A stretch of DNA of 64,000 nt from Anaerobacterium chartisolvens (GCF_003337415.1 NZ_QPJT01000010.1:1-64000); one strand, 5' to 3'. Positions 43,671 to 53,736 are shown, counted from the first letter of the stretch. Program-made: numbers and translations. Notes: a model not told the origin generated them from the sequence alone.

Positions 43671-44750
43671 CTAGTTCCCAAGCCAAGTCCAGCTCTTCCA
43701 ATCCTTCTGCCCAATATTTTCAGGTGTCAGGGCCTCCGGTGCAGGCAGATCAAAATTATCCGGCAGCTTCTTTCCATCCAGAGCATTTACAAGAGCCTCC
43801 ATAGCTGTATATCCGAGTACAACGGGGTCCTGAAGCACCTCTCCAATCCATGACTTGTTTCCGTCGGCAAGGTACTGTATAACCTCCTTGTCCCCCGCCA
43901 TGCCTATAAATTTCATTTTATCGGCAGCATTAGCACCTACCGCCGCATTGTACGCACCCACTACAAGAGCGTCATTATGCCCGCAAACAATATCTATGTC
44001 AGAGGATCTTTGAAGCACGTTTTCAAACAGCGTTTGTGAAGAACTGCGGTCGCCGGTTGAATCTCCCTCCTCGATTATCTTTGCATCAGGAAGCTCTGCC
44101 AAAACAGCCTCCTTAAACCCTTCAAAGCGCTTTACCGAAGCCTCGCCCGACTTTGGAAGCGACAAGTAAACGCAGGTTGGGTTTGTCTTTCCCTGTGCCT
44201 TCATTTCTTTAACGGCAATCTGTCCCGCAACAGTCCCCATTGCTTTAAAGTCATGCCCAACAAAGGTTTCCCACACTATGTCATCTTTTGAATCGGGGTT
44301 CTGTGCATAGTCGCCTACTACAAATTTAATTTGCTTATTTTTATGCAAATCAACCATGGTAGGTATAATTGCCTTACTGTCAACGGGGAATATTACAATA
44401 CCGTCAACTCCCTTTTGAGCCATATTTTCAAGCTGCTTAATCTGTGTCTGAATATCATTCTGGCTGTCCTCGAACTGGAACTCGACATTCAGTCCTTTTT
44501 CCCGTGCGTACTGCTCCATTCCTACCTGCGTGCCTAAAAACCACGGCCACGCCATGTTCATAATTACCCCGCCAACGACATATTTCTTGCCCTCGGCTTT
44601 ATCGTCAGTCTTAGATGCCTGAGTGCCGGCAGAGGATGCCTGAGTACCGTTATTCCCATTTGAGTCTGCTCCTGAAGAAGAACCGCAGCCGGAGAATAAT
44701 ACCATCGAAACCATAGAAACCGCAAGAATCAATGCTGCTAATTTTTTCAT
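43671..44750 (-). CDS. Sugar ABC substrate-binding lipoprotein (RbsB-type)
   Basis: A periplasmic-binding-protein-like lipoprotein, about 359 residues. The lipobox LFSGC follows a signal sequence, then a Ser/Gly/Asn/Thr-rich linker and the type 1 fold (GVDGIVIFPVDSKAI, RFEGFKEAVLAE, VCGHNDALVVGAYNA). The ATG at 44750 has AGGAGG seven bases upstream; an upstream extension to 44906 is not credible. It is the first operon gene after the LacI-type regulator and captures the sugar for RbsA/RbsC. Confidence 0.94.
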   Translation of the reverse strand: MKKLAALILAVSMVSMVLFSGCGSSSGADSNGNNGTQASSAGTQASKTDDKAEGKKYVVGGVIMNMAWPWFLGTQVGMEQYAREKGLNVEFQFEDSQNDIQTQIKQLENMAQKGVDGIVIFPVDSKAIIPTMVDLHKNKQIKFVVGDYAQNPDSKDDIVWETFVGHDFKAMGTVAGQIAVKEMKAQGKTNPTCVYLSLPKSGEASVKRFEGFKEAVLAELPDAKIIEEGDSTGDRSSSQTLFENVLQRSSDIDIVCGHNDALVVGAYNAAVGANAADKMKFIGMAGDKEVIQYLADGNKSWIGEVLQDPVVLGYTAMEALVNALDGKKLPDNFDLPAPEALTPENIGQKDWKSWTWLGN

Positions 44751-44843
44751 AAAAATTCCTCCTGTCATTTTTTTAGTATTTGCATCATCCCAATTATATA
44801 AGTAATTGTGATTTATAGTATTTTCCGAAAGAGCAGATAAATT

Positions 44844-44863
44844 TTGTAATAACGTTTGCATTA
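44844..44863. promoter_or_regulatory. Probable LacI-type operator for the sugar operon
   Basis: TTGTAATAACGTT here is identical to the core of the site upstream of the regulator gene (46016-46028). The right half is only weakly symmetric (TTGCATTA). It lies about 95 bases upstream of the binding protein start, so it should control the operon. Confidence 0.65.
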
Positions 44864-44975
44864 CCTGCAAAAAAAATTCCTCCTTTCTTATATGCTGCTC
44901 CTTCAAGCAAAACCACCTTTTTCAGAATCAAATGAAACCCATCTCTCACCAACGGTACACTGCCGGTGTGTACCA

Positions 44976-45995
44976 TCACCTCTGATTCGTCTTGCATCCG
45001 CAGGAGTCCCCTATTTTGAGCTCCGCCTCCAAAATAATATTCTCGTATATCTGTAAATCAGTTTTACTAAGCTTTCTGCTGATAATTTCACCCGCAAGCT
45101 CTCCTATTTTTTCTGCAGGCTGTACCATAGTAGTCATTTCAGGCACCATCAGGCCTGTCTTATCGACAGCGTCAAAGCAAACCAGAGCCACATCCTCGGG
45201 AACTCTGAGCCCGCATTCTCTAAGTGCATGAAGTGCGCCGTACGCCTGCATGTTATTTGCAACAAACAGCGCTGTTGGGCTCTCTTGCTGCTGGAACATT
45301 TTTTTGGCAATGCCATAGCCTGTTTCCAGCTGGAAGCTTCCCTGCCGGAAATATTCCGGCTTTATCTCAAGTCCACTCTCTTGCATTGCCTTCTTAAAGC
45401 CCTGCAAACGTTCCGACCCTGTAGATTCCGACACAGGCCCGGAAATGGCGGCTATGCTTTTATGTCCAAGTGAAATAATATGCTTGGTAAGCCTGTAGCT
45501 TGCTTCCACATTATCAATTGTGACAAAATCAAATTTTGTTTTCATCTTAGGGAGATTATCGATAAAGACCACTGGTATTCCAAAGTCCTTATAGGTCTTG
45601 AAAATACTTACGTCCTCGCTCACAGTGGCTATAACCAGTGCCGTAATCTGCTTCTTTAGCAAAAGCTTTAAATATTCCTCTTCTCTTTTTGCATCACCAT
45701 CGGAGTTGCAAATAACGGCGGAATAATTATTTTTCCTTGTAGTACTTTCAACGCCCTTTATAACGCTGGCAAAAAAGGTATTTGTAATATCGGGAACAAT
45801 AATACCTATTGCCTTTGATGTTTGGGCCTTTAAGCTTCTGGCAATCTCGTTGGGCTGATAATTCAGGCTTTCCAAAGCTGCCAGCACAGCCGCTCTTGTC
45901 TCGGGGCTAACCCTGTCCTTCCCGTTCACAACACGGGAAACAGTAGAAACAGAAATCCCGAGATGCTCTGCAACGCGCTTTAGATTTGTTCTCAC
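44976..45995 (-). CDS. LacI-family transcriptional repressor
   Basis: A 339-residue regulator with the LacI helix-turn-helix (LKRVAEHLGISVSTVSRVVN) and hinge (LNYQPNEIARSLKA), followed by a sugar-binding core (IGIIVPDITNTFFASVIKG, ALFVANNMQAYGALHAL). GTG start. It is likely to repress itself and the sugar operon downstream and to be released by the imported sugar or a derivative. Confidence 0.95.
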   Translation of the reverse strand: MRTNLKRVAEHLGISVSTVSRVVNGKDRVSPETRAAVLAALESLNYQPNEIARSLKAQTSKAIGIIVPDITNTFFASVIKGVESTTRKNNYSAVICNSDGDAKREEEYLKLLLKKQITALVIATVSEDVSIFKTYKDFGIPVVFIDNLPKMKTKFDFVTIDNVEASYRLTKHIISLGHKSIAAISGPVSESTGSERLQGFKKAMQESGLEIKPEYFRQGSFQLETGYGIAKKMFQQQESPTALFVANNMQAYGALHALRECGLRVPEDVALVCFDAVDKTGLMVPEMTTMVQPAEKIGELAGEIISRKLSKTDLQIYENIILEAELKIGDSCGCKTNQR

Positions 45996-46015
45996 ATCAC
46001 ATCATCCTCGTTGTT

Positions 46016-46067
46016 TTGTAATAACGTTCTTACAAAAAGTATACAGCATAAATAACCAGGCTGTCAA
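46016..46067 (-). promoter_or_regulatory. Promoter and operator of the LacI-type gene
   Basis: On the minus strand TTGACA (46062-46067), an 18-base spacer and TATACT (46038-46043) form a good promoter. Immediately downstream a 20-bp near-perfect palindrome (46016-46035, TTGTAATAAC/GTTCTTACAA) fits a LacI-type operator with the central CG, implying autorepression. Confidence 0.82.
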
Positions 46068-46127
46068 GAGAGATTTAAAGCCCTTTTTATTCTTTTTGCA
46101 TATAAGTTTTTAAGCACGGCATTTAAA

Positions 46128-49100
46128 TTATCCATGATTATCCTTTGTTTTACTAAAGTAAATCTCCGGCAAAATAACTTTAATCTCGTTTTCCGAATTT
46201 TCCTTCTTCCAATACACTATAAACCTGATTTTTGCTTCTACAGGAGCATAGTTGTTTTTCTTCATGGCATCTGTCTGCCGAATAAAATTCTTTGAAAACT
46301 TTAATACCTGCCGACCGTTTACGTCACGGCAGCCATCCTCGCAAATACCAAGTCTGTCTCCGCTCATTAGATGTGAAACAGGCTTTTGGCAATACTGAAA
46401 AAAGTCCAGCCATACATCTTTAAAGGTCAGCTGGGCAGCTAATTTGTCCGGCTGCAGGTAGGTCTTAGAATCCATAACCGTTTTAAGTCCATCTGTCTTT
46501 ATAAAATCAAAATAATTTCCGTTGCAGTGTATACTAAGCTTTTGCTTTGCTCTGGTCACTGCAACATACAATTGTCTCATCGCTTCTTCCTTTGCGGCAT
46601 TGAATCCGTCAAGCATTAAAAATACATTGTCAAACTCCCGCCCCTTTGACTTATGAATTGTTGAAACAAATACTGTTTCCACATCGCCACCGCAAAAATC
46701 CTCAAATCTTGACTCCCTTATAAAAGTCTCAAAATCGGATCTGTATTTATTTTTGGGATTTGCAGTCTCAAAGTCTTTGAACATATTAGTGCATACATCC
46801 AAATTCAAACTACCTTTGAATTTATTTTCAAGCTTCTTTTTGGCCTCTCCCCAAATATCGTCATCTATAATATAAATATCATCAGCTAAATTCAGAGCAT
46901 TTTGGAAAAACCTTATTTCCATAAGATTGTTAAAATTAAACCCGTCGTTTGATTGAATAAGCCTTGCCTTTAACCCTCTTTCAATAAGCATTCCCGAAAT
47001 CTGCAGTGCTTCCTCATTTGTTTTAGTCAAAATACAGGATGTTCCAGCAAGACCTTCTGATAGGATATCCTTTACCAGCGGTATAACAAGGTTACCACTG
47101 GTGTATCTCACCAACTCTATTTTTCCGATATCACTCTGAGCCGCAATAATTGGAGCCTTCTTCAGCCTGTGCGGGATTCTGCTTGCGTACTGATTTGCAA
47201 AGTCTACAAGATTGCTTTTACTCCTGTAGTTCTCTACAAGCTCATACATAACCGCCTCTTCCTTATAAGCCAAACTCTCCAAGTGCTTTGAGCTTGCGCC
47301 TCTGAATTCAAAAATATTCTGGTCATCGTCTCCCACCGCAATAACACGCATATCCTCATTGTGCTCCATCAATGCTGAGATTAAATTAAACTCGTTTGCA
47401 TCCATATCCTGAGCTTCATCTATAACCAAAACCGTTTTAGTAATTCTGCCTGCCTCAACCTCTCCCCCTTTAATTCTCTTTATAGTCTCTGAAATTACCT
47501 CATCTGACTTTTCAACATTACCAACCTTACCTAATAAATCAAAACAATAGGAGTGGAAGGTTTTTATCTCCACAAAATTTGCAGCGTTTCCTATCAGCTT
47601 AAGCAATCGCTTTTTAAATTCCGTAGCTGCCGCCCTTGAAAAAGTTAGCATCAGCAATTGCTCATGCTTTACATCCTCCATTAAAAGTAATGAAGCCAGC
47701 TTGTGAACCAAAATACGGGTTTTTCCGCTGCCAGGGCCGGCTGCTACAACAATGTACTTTGATTCATTGTCGGTGATAATTTTCAATTGGGTGGGAGATA
47801 ACTCTCCGAAAAGCTGCCGAAATTTGGCAGGGGTAATATTTCTTTTAATTTCATCCTGCCTGCTACCCTTAAAATACTTATTCAGAAAGGAGGAATAGTT
47901 CAGCTGAAAATAATCGTCCACAAATTGCAATGCTGCCTTATAATTGCTGAGCATTGTTCTGGCATACTCACCCACAATATGAATTTGCTGCATCTTATTA
48001 TGGTAAAACTGGCTGAGCTTTTGGTAATTCTCCATTTTGTAACGCTTTTTAGTATCCTTTTCAATGCGCTCAATAGTCAGAGCATTATAAACAACCATGA
48101 ACCCACCCTCTATTTTTAACGCCTGTATTCTTGACAGATAAAAAAGGCTGTCCTCAATATCGTCCACAGAGGCTTTTGAATCAAGGAGAGTTAACCTGCC
48201 CTCAAACTCCTCCTTCAATTCCAAAACCGAAAACTCAACCAGAGCCTCCTCTTTAGTCTCCTCATCCTTTGATTCTTCTTTATTGACTTTACTATAGAGG
48301 TACTCCAAAATAAAGTGCGCAAGCTCATGCCTTTTGGCAAGCCTTTCCTCCAACTCTTTTGTATCCTGCATACAAATAACGGTAATATGGTTTTTCGAGT
48401 ATTCTGAGATTTGGCGCCTTATCCATCCCTTAATTGCCCAGAAATTAACGATTGTTTTTATCTTATCAGGGTTGACATCCTCACACCCATTTTCTTCTGC
48501 CCTCTCATTAAGCTCCTTTATATGAAATGTCTTTTCCTCACCATCCAGACAGCTTAAAAAAAATCTTTCAATTTGGCGGAAGGACTTCAATATATCCAAT
48601 GAACGGTTTACATTCTCTCTCTTTTTTATAAACGCAGTCAAATCCTTTGTATCTGCCAAAATCCTTTCTTCTCTAAGAAGATTTACAATCTTAATTACTT
48701 CCTCTTTTACGATTCCCAGACGATCAGATATGTAATCAACTCTTGATTCCGCCTCCTCATCTCCTAGATGCTTCCTGCTCCTGCTGGAAAAAAGCCCTTT
48801 TATGATCCTCACTGCTTTTACCTTTTGCTTTGCATCAAACCTGTCCGATGCGTTAATTTTTCCAATAGCCTCCTCTGCATTTCTCGCTAGAATGCTGCTT
48901 GCAAATATTCTTGGCATATTATAGCCACGTTTGAGATATCCTGCATCCTCTAACGCTGCAATTGCTGTCTTAACCTTTGTTTCTATCTCTGCAATGCTGT
49001 CATCCCATCCGGCTCTTCTGGCAATTTCCAGTGCAGACTGTGATGCCTTCAAACGGAATCTTGTAATGTCCTTAATTGCCTTCCATATCTGCTGAATTTC

Positions 49101-50945
49101 CTGAATACTAAGCTTGTTTTGATTCAGAAGCATAAAATGCTTGTTCAGATCCTCATCATCAAATAGAACAAAGCAATCTGCAGATATATTTTCATCTCTT
49201 CCTGCCCTTCCAGCTTCCTGAACATAATTTTCGAGAGAATCGGAAATGTCGTAGTGAATGACCATTCCCACGTCCTTCTTATCCACTCCCATTCCAAAAG
49301 CCGAGGTTGCAACCATGATACGAACCTCTCCCCTTATAAAAGAGTCCTGATTCTCAATTTTTTTCCGGCTGTCCATTTTTCCGTGATATGGCCTGGCTGT
49401 ATAGCCATCCTGCATCAATCGCTGCGCTAAAGAGTTTGCTTTGCCTGTACGTGAGACATAAATAATTACAGGACAGCTCTTTTGTTCAAGCAAGTCTCTT
49501 AAGGTATTGTATTTTTCTTCCTTACTTGCTCTTTGAAGCACCTTATAGCTCAGGTTGCTCCTTGATGCTCCCGACCTGAAAACCTCCATTTCAATAGACA
49601 GCTTTTCCTTAAAATAACTGCGGATATCTTCAACAACCCTTCGCTTGGCAGTAGCAGTAAAGCAGGAAACTGGAATTCCGTCCTGAAGGTTCTTCTTTTG
49701 CTGGATTGACTTTATAAAATCGCCAATATACAAATAGTCAACCCTAAAGTCCTGTCCCCAGGACGAAAAGCAGTGTGCCTCGTCAATTACAAAGCGGACG
49801 ATATTCCTTCCTAAGAGCAGACGCTCGATAGTCTTTGAGCGCAAAGCCTCAGGTGATAGGTAAAGCATATACGCAGATCCGTTTTCAACCCGCTCAAAGG
49901 ACTTTGCTCTTTCAATAGGATCGAGCAGACCGTTAATAGTAACACCATACGGTATACCAGCCTTTTCGAGATTGTCTACCTGATCCTTCATCAGTGATTG
50001 CAAAGGTGAAATAACAACAGTAAGTCCCTTTGAATTTATCCCGCTCATTAAAGCCGGTACTTGAAAGGTAATTGATTTGCCTCCCCCTGTGGGGAACACA
50101 GCTAAAAGTGATTTGTTCTCAATTGCCGCCCTCGCCGCCTTCTCCTGTAAAGCTTCTCCGGCATACGTCCTATAAGAGTCAAACCCGAAAAACTGCTTTA
50201 GGCCCATGTGAATATCAAAAGCTTTATTGCAATAAGCACACCCCTTAATACACGGATTTCTCCTTAACAAAAACATAACATGCTCAACCGCCGGAAAATT
50301 TCTCAAAACCCACGGAGGAGTGATTGAATATTTGCTGTTGGCATTTATCAAAGCTAAACAATAAGCCAGCTCAACAGAATATTGTGTTATTATATCGCCA
50401 AGATTTGCCTGTTCACATATCCATGATTTAAATTTTTCCTGAATCTCCTTTTCAATATTTATATGAGCTTCAGTATAGCCTAAAAAAAGAAAAAATGAAC
50501 TGAACTCCATTTTATCCTTTAAAAGAAAATAGAGAATCCTCTTTAGTTTATTATCCATCCGTTGAAAAGCCGCAACCTCATCAAAAAATAGATCCCTCGC
50601 TTTCATAGAATCGTTCAGCGGGTTGTTGGCATCCTCCGTTTGCAGCTTATCATCTTTGAGCAGCGCATGATAGGGTCTGGTGGGAAACATAAGAGGAGAG
50701 AGATAGAGCGTATCTATAAAATACAAATCGTCTATTTCCGTGGCATCAACAGAAGCTTTAATATACCTTAAATCATGATTTAAAATATTATGTCCACAGA
50801 GATACCGCAAGCCCTTTATAAATTTGATAAATCCGGCAACAGAATTGGAATGGAATAAACTGCCGTCACTCTTAACGCCTCCAACGTCAAGAATCTTTTT
50901 ACTATTAGGCTCACCCTCTATATCAAAAAAAATAATCGGCTCCAT
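46128..50945 (-). CDS. DnaQ-like exonuclease / RecQ helicase / UvrD helicase fusion
   Basis: A protein of about 1605 residues. Residues 1-170 look like a DEDD exonuclease (FFDIEGEP; GHNILNHDLRYI; a later NDSMKARD). A small Cys cluster (CIKGCAYC) near 235 precedes a RecQ helicase (FPTGGGKSITFQ near 287, VIDEAHCFSSWGQDFR near 390, AFGMGVDKKDVG, QEAGRAGRD). The usual RecQ zinc-binding Cys set is not evident. From about 1065 a UvrD/Rep helicase follows (AAGPGSGKTRILVHKLA, VIDEAQDMD, VGDDDQNIFEFRGA, STIHKSKGREFDNV, LYVAVTRAKQKL). It should process DNA ends or forks. The ATG at 50945 follows GGGAGAG. It stands alone, with no obvious defence partner beside it. Confidence 0.92.
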   Translation of the reverse strand: MEPIIFFDIEGEPNSKKILDVGGVKSDGSLFHSNSVAGFIKFIKGLRYLCGHNILNHDLRYIKASVDATEIDDLYFIDTLYLSPLMFPTRPYHALLKDDKLQTEDANNPLNDSMKARDLFFDEVAAFQRMDNKLKRILYFLLKDKMEFSSFFLFLGYTEAHINIEKEIQEKFKSWICEQANLGDIITQYSVELAYCLALINANSKYSITPPWVLRNFPAVEHVMFLLRRNPCIKGCAYCNKAFDIHMGLKQFFGFDSYRTYAGEALQEKAARAAIENKSLLAVFPTGGGKSITFQVPALMSGINSKGLTVVISPLQSLMKDQVDNLEKAGIPYGVTINGLLDPIERAKSFERVENGSAYMLYLSPEALRSKTIERLLLGRNIVRFVIDEAHCFSSWGQDFRVDYLYIGDFIKSIQQKKNLQDGIPVSCFTATAKRRVVEDIRSYFKEKLSIEMEVFRSGASRSNLSYKVLQRASKEEKYNTLRDLLEQKSCPVIIYVSRTGKANSLAQRLMQDGYTARPYHGKMDSRKKIENQDSFIRGEVRIMVATSAFGMGVDKKDVGMVIHYDISDSLENYVQEAGRAGRDENISADCFVLFDDEDLNKHFMLLNQNKLSIQEIQQIWKAIKDITRFRLKASQSALEIARRAGWDDSIAEIETKVKTAIAALEDAGYLKRGYNMPRIFASSILARNAEEAIGKINASDRFDAKQKVKAVRIIKGLFSSRSRKHLGDEEAESRVDYISDRLGIVKEEVIKIVNLLREERILADTKDLTAFIKKRENVNRSLDILKSFRQIERFFLSCLDGEEKTFHIKELNERAEENGCEDVNPDKIKTIVNFWAIKGWIRRQISEYSKNHITVICMQDTKELEERLAKRHELAHFILEYLYSKVNKEESKDEETKEEALVEFSVLELKEEFEGRLTLLDSKASVDDIEDSLFYLSRIQALKIEGGFMVVYNALTIERIEKDTKKRYKMENYQKLSQFYHNKMQQIHIVGEYARTMLSNYKAALQFVDDYFQLNYSSFLNKYFKGSRQDEIKRNITPAKFRQLFGELSPTQLKIITDNESKYIVVAAGPGSGKTRILVHKLASLLLMEDVKHEQLLMLTFSRAAATEFKKRLLKLIGNAANFVEIKTFHSYCFDLLGKVGNVEKSDEVISETIKRIKGGEVEAGRITKTVLVIDEAQDMDANEFNLISALMEHNEDMRVIAVGDDDQNIFEFRGASSKHLESLAYKEEAVMYELVENYRSKSNLVDFANQYASRIPHRLKKAPIIAAQSDIGKIELVRYTSGNLVIPLVKDILSEGLAGTSCILTKTNEEALQISGMLIERGLKARLIQSNDGFNFNNLMEIRFFQNALNLADDIYIIDDDIWGEAKKKLENKFKGSLNLDVCTNMFKDFETANPKNKYRSDFETFIRESRFEDFCGGDVETVFVSTIHKSKGREFDNVFLMLDGFNAAKEEAMRQLYVAVTRAKQKLSIHCNGNYFDFIKTDGLKTVMDSKTYLQPDKLAAQLTFKDVWLDFFQYCQKPVSHLMSGDRLGICEDGCRDVNGRQVLKFSKNFIRQTDAMKKNNYAPVEAKIRFIVYWKKENSENEIKVILPEIYFSKTKDNHG

Positions 50946-51117
50946 TTTCTTCTCTCCCAAAAATTGCAAGCTGCACAAAATTCGATTTTATTACAAGTAA
51001 TATTATTTTATATTTCTATATTTTATTACTATATCCTTCCTTTCTTCAAGATAATTTTGGCAAATAAGGCATACATATTAATTCATAAATACTCTGCTCC
51101 AGCATATAAAAACAGAC

Positions 51118-51157
51118 AATAGCCTTCCAACGGCAGCACCGCCATTGGAAGGCTATT
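51118..51157. terminator. Terminator after the Gfo/Idh operon
   Basis: AATAGCCTTCCAA (51118-51130) and TTGGAAGGCTATT (51145-51157) are perfect arms with a 14-base loop. It lies about 55 bases past the stop at 51211 on the minus strand and probably ends the second sugar operon. The rest of the gap to 50945 is AT-rich with no gene. Confidence 0.75.
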
Positions 51158-51210
51158 ATAAAGTAATCTATTACCGACCATACAGGACATTAAAAATTAA
51201 ACTCTTCCCC

Positions 51211-52362
51211 TCAGTCAACATCCACCCAATTTCCACCGTTTTTATTGCTGGCCAGACAAGCATGGACGAATTTTACGCCCGCAATACCATCATCAATGGA
51301 TGGAAAATCATCATCATATTTGCTGAATTCGTCGCCATTGAGTTTTTTTAAGTTTGCATTAACCCATACTTTGTAGATATTGGCGAATGCTTCATATAAT
51401 CCTTCCGGATGGCCGGACGGAATGCGGCTCATTTGTGCTGATCTTTTCGACACGTATGACATGCCCCGGTTATATATCTGAGTCGGCTTTCCTTTAAGTG
51501 TCACTGAAAGAATATTGGGGTTCTCTTGTACCCATTCAATTGAGCCTTTTGTTCCAAAGATGCGCACGACAAGTCCGTTCATATGTCCAACGCAAACTTG
51601 GGATGAAGAAAACACTCCATGTGATCCATTATCAAACTCTACAAGGATATTGGCATTCAAATCAAGAGGCTGCCCGAAATAGTCCATTTTTGCAGCTAAT
51701 CTTTTCACTTTCAACCCTGTGATATAAGAAACGGTATGTTCAATATGCGTGCCTATATCACCGACACAGTTGGAGCTGCCTGATAATTTCGGATCCTTCC
51801 GCCAGACGGATAGCTTGTTCATAGTATTGTCACCGGCGCCAATATCATCAATTAACCATTCCTGCAAGTATTCAGCATTGACATTGATGATGTCGCCAAT
51901 AACGCCTTGCTCAACAAGCTCTCTTGCTTCTTTGACCATATTGTTGCCTGAATAAGCGTAGTTAACAGCAAATAAAAGTCCTTTTTCATTTGCAATTTTT
52001 TTTAGCTCCTCGCCTTCGCTGACCTCAAAAGAGAGCGGTTTTTCACACAGAACATTGATGCCGTGTAAAAGGAATGTCTTTGCGACTAGATAGTGCATAT
52101 TGTTTGGTGCGGCAATTGTCACAAAATTGATGCCATCCTCTCTTGCGCTTTCTTTTGCTGCCATTTCTACATAGTCCTTGTACACTCGATCTGAATCGAG
52201 TCCAAGGAATTCACCGCACTCTTTATTGGGTTCAGCATTAGGATTAAAACATCCCGCTGCCAATTGAGTTCTTCCGTCGAAGGAAGCGGCTACCCTATGA
52301 ACTCCGCCGATAAAAGCATTTAAATCTCCGCCGACCATACCATAATTCAATCGCTTTATCAT
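51211..52362 (-). CDS. Gfo/Idh/MocA-family oxidoreductase
   Basis: A 383-residue NAD(P)-dependent sugar or cyclitol dehydrogenase. The Rossmann start is YGMVGGDLNAFIGGVHRVAA; the family motif INVLCEKPLSFEVSEGEELK contains the EKP signature Lys. The C-terminal domain follows (DIGTHIEHTVSYITGLKV). It starts 9 bp after the epimerase-like gene and ends the operon. Together with that enzyme it probably oxidises and rearranges the imported sugar. The substrate is not readable from sequence. Confidence 0.94.
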   Translation of the reverse strand: MIKRLNYGMVGGDLNAFIGGVHRVAASFDGRTQLAAGCFNPNAEPNKECGEFLGLDSDRVYKDYVEMAAKESAREDGINFVTIAAPNNMHYLVAKTFLLHGINVLCEKPLSFEVSEGEELKKIANEKGLLFAVNYAYSGNNMVKEARELVEQGVIGDIINVNAEYLQEWLIDDIGAGDNTMNKLSVWRKDPKLSGSSNCVGDIGTHIEHTVSYITGLKVKRLAAKMDYFGQPLDLNANILVEFDNGSHGVFSSSQVCVGHMNGLVVRIFGTKGSIEWVQENPNILSVTLKGKPTQIYNRGMSYVSKRSAQMSRIPSGHPEGLYEAFANIYKVWVNANLKKLNGDEFSKYDDDFPSIDDGIAGVKFVHACLASNKNGGNWVDVD

Positions 52363-52371
52363 ACAAACCTC

Positions 52372-53361
52372 CTAATTCGCTATTGCTTCATCGAACTTTA
52401 TATTTGATGCTTCAAAATCAATTTTCCTAACAAATGCCGCTGCCTCAGCTGCACCATATTCTCTTTCCATTCCGGAATCTTCCCATTCCACAGACAAAGG
52501 CCCCTTATATCCGACTTTGTTCAACACACGTATAATGCTTTCGAAATCCACATCACCGTGTCCCAAAGACCGAAAGTTCCATCCCCTGTTTAATTCTCCA
52601 AAATCAACATGGGAGCCCAGCAAACCGTTTCTGCCATCAAGCGTCACTGCTGCATCTTTCATGTGGACATGATAAACACGGTCTGCAAAGTCCATCAAAA
52701 ACAGCTCTGGTTTGAGACCTTGCCAGATCAGATGGCTTGGATCGAAATTCAATCCGAATTCAGGTCTGTCAGCAAACTTCTCCAGCAACCTTTTTGTGGA
52801 ATAGTAATCAAATGCAATCTCGGCAGGATGCACTTCCAAAGCAAATTGAATACCGGATTCCTTGAAAACATCAAGTATTGGCGACCAAAGGTCATAAATT
52901 TCCTGGTAGCCGGCTTCTATAACTGCTTCCGTTGTCTGAGGAAAGCTATACATGTATTTCCAAATCGGTGAACCTGTAAATCCGGTGACGACTTTGCATC
53001 CAAGCTTCTTCGCTGCAATAGCGGCATATTTCATATTGGTAACCGCCCATTTGCGAATTGCCTCAGGGTTATCTGCAAGCTCAGCAGGTGCAAAATTATT
53101 CAAGCGAGGATCATTATAATCACCTACACATTGTCCGATAATATGTGTTGCCAGAGCATATACCTTAAGCCCATACTTATTGAGCAGTTTTTTGATATCC
53201 TCAATATACCGGTCATCATCAACAGCTCTTTTCAAATTCAGATGGTTACCCCAGCAGGCAAGTTCAAGTCCGTCATATCCCATCGCTTTAGCTTTCCGGC
53301 ACATTGTTTCCATTTCAAGATCTGCCCATTGGCAGGTCATAAGAGTCAACAATCTTCCCAT
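52372..53361 (-). CDS. Sugar phosphate isomerase/epimerase (AP-endonuclease-2-like TIM barrel)
   Basis: A protein of about 329 residues of the xylose-isomerase-like barrel family: MGYDGLELACWGNHLNL, GCKVVTGFTG, FALEVHPAEIAFDY, FGLNFDPSHLIWQGL, YHVHMKDA, GPLSVEWEDSGMERE. The Glu, Asp, His and Glu residues expected to bind a divalent metal are present. The ATG at 53361 has AGGAGG; an upstream extension to 53475 crosses the hairpin at 53449-53487 and is unlikely. It is followed at once by the Gfo/Idh gene, a common pairing in cyclitol and uncommon-sugar breakdown. Confidence 0.93.
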   Translation of the reverse strand: MGRLLTLMTCQWADLEMETMCRKAKAMGYDGLELACWGNHLNLKRAVDDDRYIEDIKKLLNKYGLKVYALATHIIGQCVGDYNDPRLNNFAPAELADNPEAIRKWAVTNMKYAAIAAKKLGCKVVTGFTGSPIWKYMYSFPQTTEAVIEAGYQEIYDLWSPILDVFKESGIQFALEVHPAEIAFDYYSTKRLLEKFADRPEFGLNFDPSHLIWQGLKPELFLMDFADRVYHVHMKDAAVTLDGRNGLLGSHVDFGELNRGWNFRSLGHGDVDFESIIRVLNKVGYKGPLSVEWEDSGMEREYGAAEAAAFVRKIDFEASNIKFDEAIAN

Positions 53362-53448
53362 AGTTCTATCCTCCTGCTCTATTAATTTTTGTTGGGTGAC
53401 AAACATTCCGCCATATGCTGCCAAATGATTCGTCAATTGCATTTTGAA

Positions 53449-53487
53449 GGAAAAGGCGCTTTGATTAAAAATCAAAACACCTTTTCC
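53449..53487 (-). terminator. Intra-operon hairpin
   Basis: GGAAAAGGCGCTTTGATT and its near-perfect complement (to 53487) flank a four-base loop between the ferredoxin and epimerase genes. With the A/T-rich arms it may act as an attenuator or partial terminator. Confidence 0.6.
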
Positions 53488-53502
53488 AATAAAAGTCCTA
53501 AG

Positions 53503-53673
53503 TTATCCCATATACGCTGCATTTTTGGGACATTCAATTTCACATGCATAGCAATCAAAGCATTTTTCCCTGTCAATTTCCATGTGCTTTTCGCCCTCTG
53601 AAATAGCTCCAACAGGGCAGAATTTCACGCAAATACCACAGTTAATGCAATCATCATCTATAACTCTAGCCAT
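53503..53673 (-). CDS. Two-cluster 4Fe-4S ferredoxin-like protein
   Basis: A 56-residue protein encoded between the ene-reductase and epimerase genes. It contains two CxxCxxCxxxCP motifs (CINCGICVKFCPVGAI and CFDCYACEIECPKNAA), enough for two [4Fe-4S] clusters. The ATG (53671-53673) has a GAGGAAATAG site. It is probably the electron carrier for the flavin/Fe-S oxidoreductase encoded 63 bp upstream. Confidence 0.92.
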   Translation of the reverse strand: MARVIDDDCINCGICVKFCPVGAISEGEKHMEIDREKCFDCYACEIECPKNAAYMG

Positions 53674-53736
53674 AATCTATTTCCTCCTCAATATTCAAGA
53701 TATCTTATAACGGTTGTTTTTTATTACATCTGCCGT

